Part shown: in pieces, positions 53,351-63,700 of the stretch | How the letters are laid out: every line of letters starts with the position of its first letter | How positions within the stretch are numbered: the stretch's first letter is position 1 | NCBI RefSeq assembly: GCF_009793335.1 | Contig: NZ_WING01000003.1 | Span: 1,116,001-1,180,000 of the forward strand | Source of the DNA: Actinomadura sp. J1-007 | GTDB taxonomy: Bacteria > Actinomycetota > Actinomycetes > Streptosporangiales > Streptosporangiaceae | Length of the DNA: 64,000 bases | Reading direction: 5' to 3' | Made by a program: the position numbers and the translations under genes | Notes under the pieces: model-generated | Told to the model about the DNA's origin: nothing | Seen by the model: only the letters and a program-made list of their open reading frames with translations | The model's database searches: none

Positions 53351-54700
53351 GTGGCCGTGCGCGTCCTGTTCGTCACGCCGACCTGGCACACGCATTTCTT
53401 CAACCTCGTGCCGCTGGCCTGGTCGCTCCAGACCGCCGGGCACGACGTGCGCGTCGCCTGCGAGCCCGAGCTGGTCGACACCGTCACCCGGTCCGGGCTG
53501 ACGGCCGTGCCGGTCGGCTCGGACGAGCCGATCCGGGACCGGGCGCGGCGCGCGGAGGAGGACGGGACGCTGCCGCCGCTCGACATGGGGCGGCTGGCGG
53601 GCGCCCTCGGCGGCGCGACGTCCACCGCGCCGAAGCCCTCCGGCAGCGGCGGGCAGGCGGGCGGTGCCATCGGCGACCCGCGGGCGAAGCTCTCCTGGGA
53701 GGACATGGTCTGGCTCTACGAGACCGTCGCCGTGCCGAGGGGCCAGGATCGCGAACGACACGCTGTTCGACGACCTGGTGGCGTTCAGCCGGTCGTGGCG
53801 GCCCCGGCTCGTCGTCTGGGACGCCCTCACCCTCGCGGGCCCGTCGCCGCGGGCGCGGTCGGCGCTGCGCACGCGCGCGTGACGTTCACCGTGGATCTGA
53901 GCTTCCAGCTCCGCAGCGGCTTCCTCTGGACGATGGCGCAGCAGCCGCCGGAACGGCGGCGCGACCCGCTGGCGGAGTGGCTCGGCTCGTGGACGGAGAA
54001 GTTCGGCTACGAGTACTCCGAGACGCTCGTCAACGCGCACGCCACGATCGACCAGTTCCCGCCCTCGTTCGGCGGGGACTACGGCGCGAGCCACCTCAAC
54101 CTGCGCTACGTCCCGTACAACGGCCCCGCCGTGATCCCGGACTGGCTGAACGAGCCGCCGCCCGCGCCCCGCGTCCTGATGACGCTCGGCGTGTCGATGA
54201 GCGACTGGCAGGAGCTCCAGGTCATGTCGATCGAGCGGGTGCAGGAGGTGCTCGACTCGGTCGCCGGCCTCGACATGGAGCTGGTGCTGACGCTGCCCAC
54301 GGCGTTCCGCGAGAAGCTGGACCGCGTTCCCCGGAACACGCGGATCGTGGAGTTCGCGCCGTTCCACGCGGTCCTGCCGACCTGCGCGGCGATGATCCAC
54401 CACGGCGGCGCCGGGACGTTCTACAACGCGCTGCTGGCCGGGACGCCGCAGCTCCTCATCACCAAGGTGCCCGACGCCCTCCACAAGCGCGCCTACCTCG
54501 CCGAGACCGGCGCCGGGCTGTCGATCCCGCCGGACGAGGTGACCGGGCCGAAGGTCCGGGAGAGCCTGGCGCGGCTGCTGGACGACCCGTCGTTCCGGGC
54601 GGGCGCCGAGCGGATCAGGAGGGAGGTGCTCGACCAGCCGACCCCGAACGGGCTGGTTCCGGAGCTGGAGAGGCTGGCGGCCCGGCACGGCCCCGCCTGA
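53351..54700 (+). pseudogene. Glycosyltransferase 2 (GT1 family) with two compensating frameshifts
   Basis: 449 codons from GTG 53351 to TGA 54700 without a stop, but codons between about 53742 and 53840 are in the wrong frame. In the +1 frame that stretch reads ARIANDTLFDDLVAFSRSWR, matching SNDTMFDDLVAYCRSWRP of glycosyltransferase 1; in the main frame it is Arg/Pro-rich nonsense. One extra G in GGGG (53739-53742) and one missing C in CCC (53840-53842) explain both shifts. The rest is intact: start VRVLFVTPTWHTHFFNLVPL and donor motif FAPFHAVLPTCAAMIHHGGA. About 33 residues of the acceptor domain would be scrambled if real, so either the base calls are wrong or the enzyme is dead. Confidence 0.85.
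53739..53842 (+). other. Shifted-frame segment in glycosyltransferase 2
   Basis: Bounded by an extra G in GGGG (53739-53742) and a missing C in CCC (53840-53842). Removing one G and adding one C restores the family motif NDTLFDDLVAF. Confidence 0.85.
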
Positions 54701-54787
54701 CGCGGGCGCCCCCGCGCCGCGGGGCCCTCCGGCACATCGTTTCCTCCGCGCCGCACTCCGGCGGACTACTCTCGGGACGACTTTCAC

Positions 54788-55681
54788 ATGGACATTTCCG
54801 TACCGCTGGGCGACGCGGTGAAGCTGCACGTCAGGCACCGGGAGGGCACGGGCGGACCGCCGTTCCTGCTCCTGCACGGCCTGGACTCCAACGCCCGGAT
54901 GTGGGACCTGGTCGCGGACCGGCTCGCCGCCGAGGGCCACCCGGTGTACGCGGTGGACCAGCGCGGCCACGGCGACTCCGACCCCGCCGACGACGACTAC
55001 GGCAACGAGACCGCCGCCGCCGACATCGCGGCGGTCGCGGACGCCCTCGGCGTGACCCGCGCGGTCGTCGCCGGGCACTCGTGGGGCGCCCTGGTGTCGC
55101 TGCGGCTGGCCGCCCGGCGTCCGGGCCTGGTCGCGGGCCTGGCGCTGATCGAGGGCGGGTGGGCGCACGCGAGCGTCGTGTGCGACTCGTGGGAGCAGTT
55201 CGCCGGGCTGCTGACGATGTCGGAGGTCGACCTGAACGGGGCGACCCTCGACGCCATGCGCGACTACCAGCGCGCCGTCTACCCCGACTGGTCGGCAGAG
55301 GCCGTCGAGGCGTCGCTGCACTCGCTGCGGGTGCACGAGGACGGCGCGCTGACGCCGCGCCTGTCCCCGACGCAGCGCAACGCGATCCTGCGCAGCATCT
55401 GGGACGACCCGCCCGCGCAGTGGTATCCCGCCATCACCGTCCCGACCCTGCTGATGCCGGCCGTCCCGAAGCCGAACCGGCGGTGGGAGCCGCTCTTCGA
55501 ACGCGTCCGCTCGTACGTCGAGCCGGCCGTGGCCGCGCTGCCCGACGCGACCGTCCGCGAGTACGTCGGCGGCGACCACGACCTGCACGCCCAGCACCCC
55601 GACGAGGTCGCGGAGGACCTCCTCCGCCTGGCCCGCAACGTCCAGCGCCGCGCCGCGCTGGGCGACCGCACCGCCAACTGA
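54788..55681 (+). CDS. Alpha/beta hydrolase, candidate polyether chain-release thioesterase (MonCII/NanE-like)
   Basis: 297 residues; ATG 54788. Oxyanion HGLDSNARMWD, VDQRGHGDSDP, nucleophile GHSWG (Ser98) and a C-terminal GGDHDLHAQHP with the catalytic His define a complete hydrolase. MonCII and NanE, which release the cyclised polyether from its ACP, are of this size and fold and, as I recall them, share the SVxLGDxVxLxxxHREG opening seen here. No PKS module in the window ends in a thioesterase domain, which fits off-loading by a separate enzyme. Last gene of the ACP operon; the convergent PKS-D follows beyond a hairpin. An epoxide hydrolase of the same fold is the alternative. Confidence 0.82.
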   Translation: MDISVPLGDAVKLHVRHREGTGGPPFLLLHGLDSNARMWDLVADRLAAEGHPVYAVDQRGHGDSDPADDDYGNETAAADIAAVADALGVTRAVVAGHSWGALVSLRLAARRPGLVAGLALIEGGWAHASVVCDSWEQFAGLLTMSEVDLNGATLDAMRDYQRAVYPDWSAEAVEASLHSLRVHEDGALTPRLSPTQRNAILRSIWDDPPAQWYPAITVPTLLMPAVPKPNRRWEPLFERVRSYVEPAVAALPDATVREYVGGDHDLHAQHPDEVAEDLLRLARNVQRRAALGDRTAN

Positions 55682-55700
55682 GCCGTCCCGCCGACGCACC

Positions 55701-55735
55701 GGCCCCGGCCCCGCGCACCGCGCGAGGCCGGGGCC
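55701..55735. terminator. Bidirectional terminator between hydrolase and PKS-D
   Basis: GGCCCCGGCC (55701-55710) pairs perfectly with GGCCGGGGCC (55726-55735); TTCTC follows. Lies between convergent stops at 55681 and 55747. Confidence 0.75.
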
Positions 55736-55746
55736 TTCTCATGCGT

Positions 55747-58700
55747 TCAGGTGCCCAGTTCGCGGTCGATGAGCGCGAACATGTCGTCGGCGGACGCCGC
55801 GGCGAGGTCCTCTTCGCCGTCTCCGTCCCCCGCCTCGCTCGCGGCGCTGTCGGGCTCGTACTTCCACAGCAGGGCCCGCATCCGGTTCATCAGGCCGGCG
55901 CGGCGCGGGTCCTCCAGCGGCAGCTCGGCGAGCGCCGCGTCCAGCTCCTCGACGTGCCCGAACGCGGCGTGCCCGGTCCCGGACTCCTCCGGCAGGACGC
56001 GCCCCAGCAGGTACCCGGCGAGCGCCCTCGGCGTCGGGTAGTCGAACCCGACCGTCGCGGGCAGCCGCAGGCCGGTCGAGGCGCGCAGCCGGTTCCGGAG
56101 GCCGACCGCCGCGATCGAGTCGAACCCGAGGTCCTTGAACGGCAGGTCCGGGTCCACGGCGTCCGCCGCCTCGTACCGCAGCACGGCCGCCGCGTCCGTG
56201 CGGACCATCGCCAGCAGCCGGGCGGCCCGCTCGTCCGCGGTGACGGCCGCCAGCTCCCTGCGCAGCTCCGCCGTACGGTCCGCGGCCTCGTCGTCGCTGG
56301 GGCCCCGCGCGGCCTCGATCGCCCGCCGCGCCTCCGGGACGTCCTCGAACAGGCGGCTCGGCCGCGCCAGCGTGAACAGCGGCGCGAACCGGTCCCACGC
56401 GACGTCGGCGACGGCGATCCGCCGGTCGCCGTTCCCGAGGACGCGTTCCAGCGCGGTCAGCGCCAGCCTCGGGTCGAGCGGCTGGAGGCCCTGCCTGCGC
56501 AGGCCGTCCGCGCCGCGGGCGCCCCGTTCGTCCGTGTCGGCGGGCACGTCCCACGCGCCCCACGCGACGGACACGACGCCCTCGGGACGGCCCGGCCCGG
56601 CGAGCGCGTCGAGGTGGGCGCCCGCGGCGGCGTGCGCACCCTGGCCCGTGCTCCCCCACAGCGCCGCGACGGACGTGAAGCACACCGCCGGCTCGTCCGG
56701 CTCCATCCCGCACAGCTCCCCGACGCGCCGCCAGGCGCCGACGTCCTCGGCCGGGAACGCCTCCAGCGCGGCGGGCGCCAGCTCCGCCAGCGGGCCCGGC
56801 TCGGCCGGAGCGGGCGCGTGCACGATCATCCCGATCCGCGCGCCCGCCGCCGACAGCCGTCCGGCGAGCTCCTTCACGGCCGCCGGGTCGTCCGGCCCGC
56901 AGCGCGCGACGATCAGCTCGGCGCCGAGCCCGGACAGCTCGTCCGCCAACTCTCCAGCACCGGGCGCATCCGTCCCGCCGGGGTCCGGAACGACCACGCG
57001 TTCCGCGCCGCCCTCCGCGAGCCACCTCGCGATGCGCGCGACCGGCTCGCCGAGGCCGCCGGTGACGAGGACGGTCCCCTCGGGCGACCACTCCCGCCCC
57101 GGTTCGCCGTCCCCGGCGGGCGACGGCACCACCCGGCACCCGAACGCGCCGTTCGCGCGCAGCGCCACCTGGTCCTCCCCCGCCGTCCCGGTCAGAACGG
57201 CGCGCAGCCGCGCGGCGTCCAACCCGTCCGGACCCGGCGGAAGGTCCACCAGCCCGCCCCACAGGTCGGGATGCTCCAGCGCGGCCACCCGGCCGAGCCC
57301 CCACACCCGCGCCTGCGCAGGGGACTCCAGCAGGTCGGAGTCGCCGACCGAGACCGCGCCGCGCGTGGCGCACCACAGCGGCGCGCCGATCCCCGTGTCC
57401 ACCATCGCCTGGAGCAGGGCCAGCGTGCCCGCCGCCCCTCCGGCACCCGTTTCCGGCCCGTCCCGCAGGGCCAGGAGGGACAGCACACCGGCGGGCGGCG
57501 CGCCGTCGGCGTACCGGGACCGCAGCCATTCGGCCAGCCCTTCCCTGTCAACGGCGCCGTCCACGTCGAGGCGGTGCGCCTCCTCGCCCAGGGCGCGCCC
57601 GCAGGCGTCCGCCCACCCGTCGGCCCCGCCCGCCGCGACGACGAGCCAGGGCCCGGACGGCGTACCGCCGTCGAGGCCGGTCAGCCGCTTCCACGTCACC
57701 CGGTAACGCCAGGAGTCCACCGCGGAACGCTCCCGGCGCTCCCTGCGCCACCCGGACAGCACCGGCAGGATCTCGCCCAGCGACGCCCGCTGCCCGTCGC
57801 CGTCCGGCAGCCGCAGCGTGTCGGACAGCGCCTCCAGGTCCCCGCGCTCGACCGCGCCCCAGAACCGCTCCTCGGACGCGTCCCCTCCGGCGGCGGACTC
57901 CGGCGGCGTCACGTCCGCCATCCAGTACCGCTGCCGCTGGAACGCGTACGTCGGAAGGTCGACCGCGCGAGGCGCCGGGTCGTCCGGGAAGAGCCGCGCC
58001 CAGCCGATCGCGCTGCTCCGCACGTGCGTGTGCACCTCGGCGAGCGCGCGCACGAACGCCTCGTCGTCCGGACGGTGCCGGTCGAGCACGGCGGTGACGA
58101 GCGGCTCGGGCCGCTCCCGGCCGGACGCCGGCTCCGACAGCGTGTGCTGCGCGGCGGTGGCCAGCACGGGATCGGGCCCGATTTCGAGGAACGCCCCGCC
58201 CCGTTCGGCGGCGCGGGCAACGGCGGGCGCGAACCGCACCGCCCGCCGCACCTGATCCACCCAGTACGCGGGGCTGGCGATCTCGTCACCCGCCAGTTCC
58301 CCCGTCAAGGTGCTGATCAACGGAACGGACGGCGCCCGGAAGCTCAACCCCTCGATCGCCTCGCGGAACTCGTCCAGCATCGGGTCCATCAACGGCGAGT
58401 GGAACGCGTGGCTGACCGCCAGCGCCTTCGTCTTGCGCCCCCGCTCCTCCCACCCGGCGGCGATCCGCGCCACCTCATCGGCCTGCCCGGAGATCACCGT
58501 GCTGTCCGGCGTGTTGAGCGCGGCGATGGCGACCGTCCCGCCCGACTCCTCGACCTCGGCCGCGAGCTCGTCCTCCCGCGCCTGGATGGCGGTCATGGTG
58601 CCGCCGGTGGGGAGTTGGGCCATGAGGGTGGCGCGTGCGGTGATGAGGTGGCAGGCGTCGGGGAGGTCGAGGATGCCGGCGATGTGGGCGGCGGCGATTT

Positions 58701-60729
58701 CTCCGATGGAGTGTCCGATGAGGGTGTGGGGGGTGTGGTCGTGGTGGTGCAGCAGGCGGGCCAGGGAGATGTGCAGGGCGAACAGCGCGGTCTGGGTGTA
58801 CAGGGTGTGATCCAGCAGCCCGCTCTGCTGGTCTTGGTGGGGGTCGGGGTTGAACACCACCTCGCGGAGCGGGTGCGGCAGGTGCGGGTCGAGCAGGCCG
58901 CAGATCTCGTCGAAGGCGGCGGCGAACACCGGGAACCGTGCGTACAGTCCCGCGCCCATCCCGGGCCGCTGACTGCCCTGCCCACTGAACATCCACACCA
59001 CCCCACCACCACCCGCTCCACCAGCAGGCGAGGTGATCAGACCGGGGTGCTGGCCTCCGGCGGCCAGCGCATCGAGCCCCTCCAGGAACTCCTCGCGGTG
59101 GTGGGCGGTGATGACGGCGCGGTGCTCGAACACCGAACGCGTGGCCGCCAGCGACCACCCCACCCGCACCGGCGACACCTCCCGCCCGGCCAGATGCGCC
59201 GACAACACCGCCGCCTGATCCCGCAACCCCGCCACCGACCGCGCCGACACCACCCACGGCACCACCCCACCCGGCACCGACTCATCCACCTCCGTGTCAG
59301 GACCGGCAGCCCCTTCCAACACCTCGACCTCAGCCTCGGACTCGGGGGCCTGCTCCACAATCAGATGCGCATTCGTCCCCGAAATACCGAACGACGACAC
59401 ACCCGCACGACGCGGACGCCCACCCCACACCCACTCCACCGGCTCGGTGAGAAGACGCACCGCGCCGGAGTCCCAGTCCACATGCGAGGTCGGCTCGTCG
59501 ATGTGCAGCGAGGGGGGCAGGACGCCGTTCCGCATCGCCATGATCATCTTGATGACGCCGGCGACGCCCGCGGCGGCCTGGGTGTGGCCGATGTTCGACT
59601 TGACCGAGCCGAGCCAGAGCGGGCGGTCCGCCGGGCGGTCCTTCCCGTACGTCGCCTGTAACGCCTGCGCTTCGATGGGGTCGCCGAGGGTCGTTCCGGT
59701 GCCGTGCGCCTCGACCGCGTCGACCTGGTCGGGGGCGAGGCGGGCGTTGGCGAGGGCCTGGCGGATGACGCGTTCCTGCGAGGCGTCGTTGGGGGCGGTG
59801 AGGCCGTTGCTCGCCCCGTCCTGGTTGACGGCGGAGCCGCGCAGCACCGCGAGGATGTGGTGTCCGTTGCGGCGTGCGTCCGACAGCCGTTCCAGCAGGA
59901 CGAGCCCGACGCCTTCGGAGAACCCGGTGCCGTCGGCGGCGGCGGCGAAGGCTTTGCAGCGGCCGTCCGGGGCGAGGCCGCGCTGGCGGGAGAACTCGGC
60001 GAACGCCGTCGGGGTGGTGAGGGCGGTGACGCCGCCGGCCAGCGCGAGCGTGCACTCGTCCTGCCGCAGGGCCTGGCACGCGAGGTGGATGGCGACCAGG
60101 GAGGACGAGCAGGCGGTGTCCACCGTCACGGCCGGGCCCTCCAGCCCGAACGTGTAGGCGACGCGGCCGGAGATGACGCTGGTGAGGCTGCCGGTGGTGG
60201 CGTAGCCCTCGAACCCTTCGGGGATGCGGGGCGTACGGGTCATGTAGTCCTGGCTGGACATCCCCGCGTACACGCCGGTCGGGGTGCCCTTCAACGCGGC
60301 GGGCGCGATGCCCGCGCGTTCGAACAGCTCCCAGGACACCTCCAGCAGCATGCGCTGCTGCGGGTCCATCGCCATCGCCTCACGCGGGCTGATGCCGAAG
60401 AACGCCGCGTCGAACCGGTCGGTGTCGTCGAGGAACCCGCCCTCGCGGACGTAGCTGGTGCCGGAGTGGTCGGGGTCCGGGTGGTAGAGGCCGTCGAGGT
60501 CCCAGCCGCGATCGTCGGGGAACTCCGTGATGCCGTCGCCGCGTGAGGCCACCAGGTCCCAGAGGTCTTCGGGTCCGCGCACGCCGCCCGGGTAGCGGCA
60601 CGCCATGGCGACGACGGCGATGGGCTCCTGGTTCCGTTCCTCCACGTCGCGCAGACGCTGGCGTGCCTGCCCGAGGTCCACTGTCACCCGCTTCAGGTAC
60701 TGGCGCAGCTTCTCTTCCGTGCCCGGCAT
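55747..60729 (-). CDS. PKS-D: one-module PKS, KS-AT-KR(inactive)-ACP
   Basis: 1660 residues from ATG 60729 (GAGGA upstream), docking helix EEKLRQYLKRVTVDLGQARQ. KS about 60630-59340: ACSSSL, AHGTGT, NIGHTQ intact. AT about 58990-58060: GHSIG and HAFH, malonyl-specific. KR about 57900-56390: the NADPH loop reads GGLGEP instead of GGTGGLG, and the catalytic Tyr is His (GAHAAAGAHLDAL, His codon at 56632-56634) with the conserved Asn changed to Gly, so the KR cannot work and a ketone is left. ACP GFDSI near 56120, C-terminal docking domain ending DRELGT. A ketone from a malonyl module fits a spiroketal carbon. It is 23 bases downstream of PKS-E on the same strand, so the two are co-transcribed. 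Confidence 0.94.
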   Translation of the reverse strand: MPGTEEKLRQYLKRVTVDLGQARQRLRDVEERNQEPIAVVAMACRYPGGVRGPEDLWDLVASRGDGITEFPDDRGWDLDGLYHPDPDHSGTSYVREGGFLDDTDRFDAAFFGISPREAMAMDPQQRMLLEVSWELFERAGIAPAALKGTPTGVYAGMSSQDYMTRTPRIPEGFEGYATTGSLTSVISGRVAYTFGLEGPAVTVDTACSSSLVAIHLACQALRQDECTLALAGGVTALTTPTAFAEFSRQRGLAPDGRCKAFAAAADGTGFSEGVGLVLLERLSDARRNGHHILAVLRGSAVNQDGASNGLTAPNDASQERVIRQALANARLAPDQVDAVEAHGTGTTLGDPIEAQALQATYGKDRPADRPLWLGSVKSNIGHTQAAAGVAGVIKMIMAMRNGVLPPSLHIDEPTSHVDWDSGAVRLLTEPVEWVWGGRPRRAGVSSFGISGTNAHLIVEQAPESEAEVEVLEGAAGPDTEVDESVPGGVVPWVVSARSVAGLRDQAAVLSAHLAGREVSPVRVGWSLAATRSVFEHRAVITAHHREEFLEGLDALAAGGQHPGLITSPAGGAGGGGVVWMFSGQGSQRPGMGAGLYARFPVFAAAFDEICGLLDPHLPHPLREVVFNPDPHQDQQSGLLDHTLYTQTALFALHISLARLLHHHDHTPHTLIGHSIGEIAAAHIAGILDLPDACHLITARATLMAQLPTGGTMTAIQAREDELAAEVEESGGTVAIAALNTPDSTVISGQADEVARIAAGWEERGRKTKALAVSHAFHSPLMDPMLDEFREAIEGLSFRAPSVPLISTLTGELAGDEIASPAYWVDQVRRAVRFAPAVARAAERGGAFLEIGPDPVLATAAQHTLSEPASGRERPEPLVTAVLDRHRPDDEAFVRALAEVHTHVRSSAIGWARLFPDDPAPRAVDLPTYAFQRQRYWMADVTPPESAAGGDASEERFWGAVERGDLEALSDTLRLPDGDGQRASLGEILPVLSGWRRERRERSAVDSWRYRVTWKRLTGLDGGTPSGPWLVVAAGGADGWADACGRALGEEAHRLDVDGAVDREGLAEWLRSRYADGAPPAGVLSLLALRDGPETGAGGAAGTLALLQAMVDTGIGAPLWCATRGAVSVGDSDLLESPAQARVWGLGRVAALEHPDLWGGLVDLPPGPDGLDAARLRAVLTGTAGEDQVALRANGAFGCRVVPSPAGDGEPGREWSPEGTVLVTGGLGEPVARIARWLAEGGAERVVVPDPGGTDAPGAGELADELSGLGAELIVARCGPDDPAAVKELAGRLSAAGARIGMIVHAPAPAEPGPLAELAPAALEAFPAEDVGAWRRVGELCGMEPDEPAVCFTSVAALWGSTGQGAHAAAGAHLDALAGPGRPEGVVSVAWGAWDVPADTDERGARGADGLRRQGLQPLDPRLALTALERVLGNGDRRIAVADVAWDRFAPLFTLARPSRLFEDVPEARRAIEAARGPSDDEAADRTAELRRELAAVTADERAARLLAMVRTDAAAVLRYEAADAVDPDLPFKDLGFDSIAAVGLRNRLRASTGLRLPATVGFDYPTPRALAGYLLGRVLPEESGTGHAAFGHVEELDAALAELPLEDPRRAGLMNRMRALLWKYEPDSAASEAGDGDGEEDLAAASADDMFALIDRELGT
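59341..59455 (-). repeat. KS-AT linker cassette shared with PKS-A module 3
   Basis: Inverted, nearly identical copy of 26041-26155, with the same G/T-ending codon style. Confidence 0.85.
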
Positions 60730-60752
60730 CGGTCCTCGCTTTCCGGCGGAAC

Positions 60753-63700
60753 TCACAGTTCCCTGTCGATGAACGCGAATATCTCTTCGTCGGAGGCGGA
60801 GTCGAGGTCCTCGTCCGCGGTGGCCTGCTCGGCCTCCGCGGCGCCGTCGCCCAGCCTCCACATCAGGGTCTGCATGCGTTTGACGAGCCCGCCGCGCGTC
60901 TCGGCGTCGAGCGTCAGCCCGGCCATCGCCGCCTCAAGCCGTTCCAGCTCGGCGAAGACGGGCGCGGAGGGCTCCGGCGCGTCCGGGCAGAGCTTGTCGT
61001 GCAGTTCGGTGGCGATGGCGGATGGGGTCGGATGGCTGAACACGAACGTCGCGGGAAGCCGCAGGCCCGTGCTCGCCGACAGTTTGTTGCGCAGTTCGAC
61101 GGCGGTGAGCGAGTCGAATCCCAGTTCCTTGAACGGTGCGTCCGTCTGGACGGCGCCCACGTCGGAGTGCCCGAGCGTCGCCGCCGCGTGCGACCGGACC
61201 AGGTCGAGCAGGACGCGCTGCCGTTCCTCCAGGGGCATCGCGGCGAGCCGTGCGGCGAAGTCGGCGGGGGCCTGCCCGTTGGCGGCCGTCCGGCGGGTCG
61301 CGGTGCCGCCCCCGGCGAGTGCGCGCAGGAAGGCGGGCACCGCCCCCTGCCCGGCCTCGGCGGATCCACCGTTGAGAGCGCGAACGTCGAGGTCGGCGGC
61401 GAGCAGGTTCGCCGCGCCGTGCCGCGATGCGGCGTCGAGCAGCGCGAGCCCGTGCCGGGCGCTCAGGGGCCTGATCCCGGCGCGGCTCATCCGGGCCACG
61501 TCGGTGTCGGCCAGGTCCCCGGTCATTCCGCTGGTGGCCTCCCACAGCCCCCACGCCACCGAGACCGCGGGCAGCCCCTTGGCGTGGCGATGCGCGGCGA
61601 GCGCGTCGCAGAACGCGTTGGCGGCGGCGTAGTTCGCCTGTCCCGCGCTCCCGAACGTCCCCGCGGCCGAGGAGAACACGACGAACGCGCCGAGCCGAAG
61701 ATGCTCGGTGGCGGCGTGCAGATGGTGCGCGGCGGAGGCTTTGGCGTCCCACACGCGTGCCAGCCGTTCAGGCGTCTGCGAAGCGAGCACCGCGTCGTCG
61801 ATCACCCCTGCCGTGTGCACGATCCCGGTGAGCGGACGTCCGGTGTCCGCGTCCGCCTCCGCGACCAGACGGGTCACGGCGTCGGCGTCCGACACGTCGG
61901 CCGCGACGATCCGTACCTCCGCGCCCAGTTCCTCCAGCCGGGCCTTCAACTCCGCCGCTCCGGCGGCGTCCGGGCCGCTGCGGCTGGCCAGCACCAACGA
62001 CCGGACCTGCTCGGAACGGACCAGATGCTCGGCGACCAGGCCGCCGAGTGTTCCCGTGCCGCCGGTGATCAGCACCGTGCCGTCCGGGTCCAGAGCCGGA
62101 GGGATGTCCAGAACGAGTTTGCCGGTGTGCTTGGCCTGACTCATCACCCGCAGCGCTTCGCGGGCGCGGGTCAGCGGCCATGCTTGAGTCGGCGCAGGCC
62201 GCAATACCTTTTCGGCGAACAGCTCCGCCAACGCTCGGAACATTTCACTGATTCGATCCGGCCCGGCGTCCGTCACCAGATCGAACACCTGATAACCGAC
62301 CGCTGGATGCTCTGCGGCGATGTGTTCGGGTTCGCGGATGTCGGTCTTGCCCATCTCCAGGAACCGACCACCCTCAGCCACCAACCTCAACGACGCATCG
62401 GTGAACTCCCCCGCCAAACTATTGAGCACCACATCAACACCACGACCACCGGTCGCGGCGCGGAACGTCCGCTCGAACTCCAAGTCGCGGGAACTGGCGC
62501 GATGGGCCGCGTCGATACCCATCGCCTCCAGAACAGCGTGCTTACCGGGACTGGCCGTGGCGAAAACCTCCGCACCCAAATGGCGGGCGATCTGCACCGC
62601 AGCCGAACCCACACCACCCGTCGCCGCATGAACCAACACCGACTCACCCGACTTCAACCCAGCCAGTTCCACCAAGCCGTACCAAGCCGTCAAGAACACC
62701 ACCGGAACAGCGGCACCTGAACGGAAATCCCAACCATCCGGAAGACGGACCACCATTCGTTCGTCCGCCACGGTCACCGGGCCGAACGCGCCCTCGAACA
62801 GACCCATCACACGATCACCGACCGACAGGCCCGAGACACCCGGGCCGACTTCAACGACGGTTCCGGCGCCTTCGCTGCCCAGGCCGGTCTGGCCCGGGGC
62901 CATGCCGAGGCTGACGAGAACGTCGCGGAAGTTGATCCCGGCCGTACGTACCTCGATGCGGACCTGGCCGGCGGCCAGCGGTTCGAGGACGTCCGGGCAG
63001 GGGACGGCGGCGATGCCGTCGAGGGTGCCGGTGCCTCCCGCGTCCAGGTGCCAGGCCCGTTCCGGCTGCGGTAGCCGCAGCGTTCCGTCGTCGGTGCCCG
63101 TACGCGTCAGGCGGGGGACGAACGCGCGTCCTGAACGGAGCGCGAGTTGCGGTTCGTCCGCCGCGATCGCCGCCCACACGGCGCGGACGGCTCCGTCGCC
63201 GGTGGCGTCCGCCGTACCGGAATCGAGGTCGAGCAGGACGAAGCGGTCGGGGTTCTCCGACTGGGCGGTGCGCACCAGCCCCCACACGCCCGCGTCGCTC
63301 AGGGCGATCGGCGCTTCGGCGTCGCCGCCGGCGGCGGGTCCGTCCAGTTCCCCGGTGGTGACCGCGCCTCGGGTGACGAGAACGAGGCGGGCGTCGGCCA
63401 GGTGCGGTTCGGCGAGCCAGTCCTGGAGCAGCGCCAGGGTCCGCCGCGCCGTGGCCAGCCCGCGCGCAGCGGCGTTCTCACCACTGTTGCCACCGTCTCC
63501 GGCACCGGCTGACACCTCGGCGAACACGACGGGCGGAACCGGCGCGCCGGCCTCGATCGCCGTTACGAGCGCCGCCAGATCGTCGTGCCACAGCCATTCG
63601 GGACGGGTCTCGCCGTTCTGCTGCGGGCGCATGTGCTCGCTGCCGAGGAACGCCCACGCGCCGTCGTCGCCGTCGTCGCCGTTGCCGGTGTCACCAGTGG

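Noticed and set aside
54788..55681. Classical epoxide hydrolase for ring opening
   Set aside because: The nucleophile is Ser in GHSWG, not Asp as in alpha/beta epoxide hydrolases; the cyclase role is covered by the SnoaL-like protein.
53977..59661. 1894-codon plus-strand ORF
   Set aside because: It runs through glycosyltransferase 2, the hydrolase and antisense to PKS-D; Arg/Pro/Gly-rich without domains. High-GC shadow.
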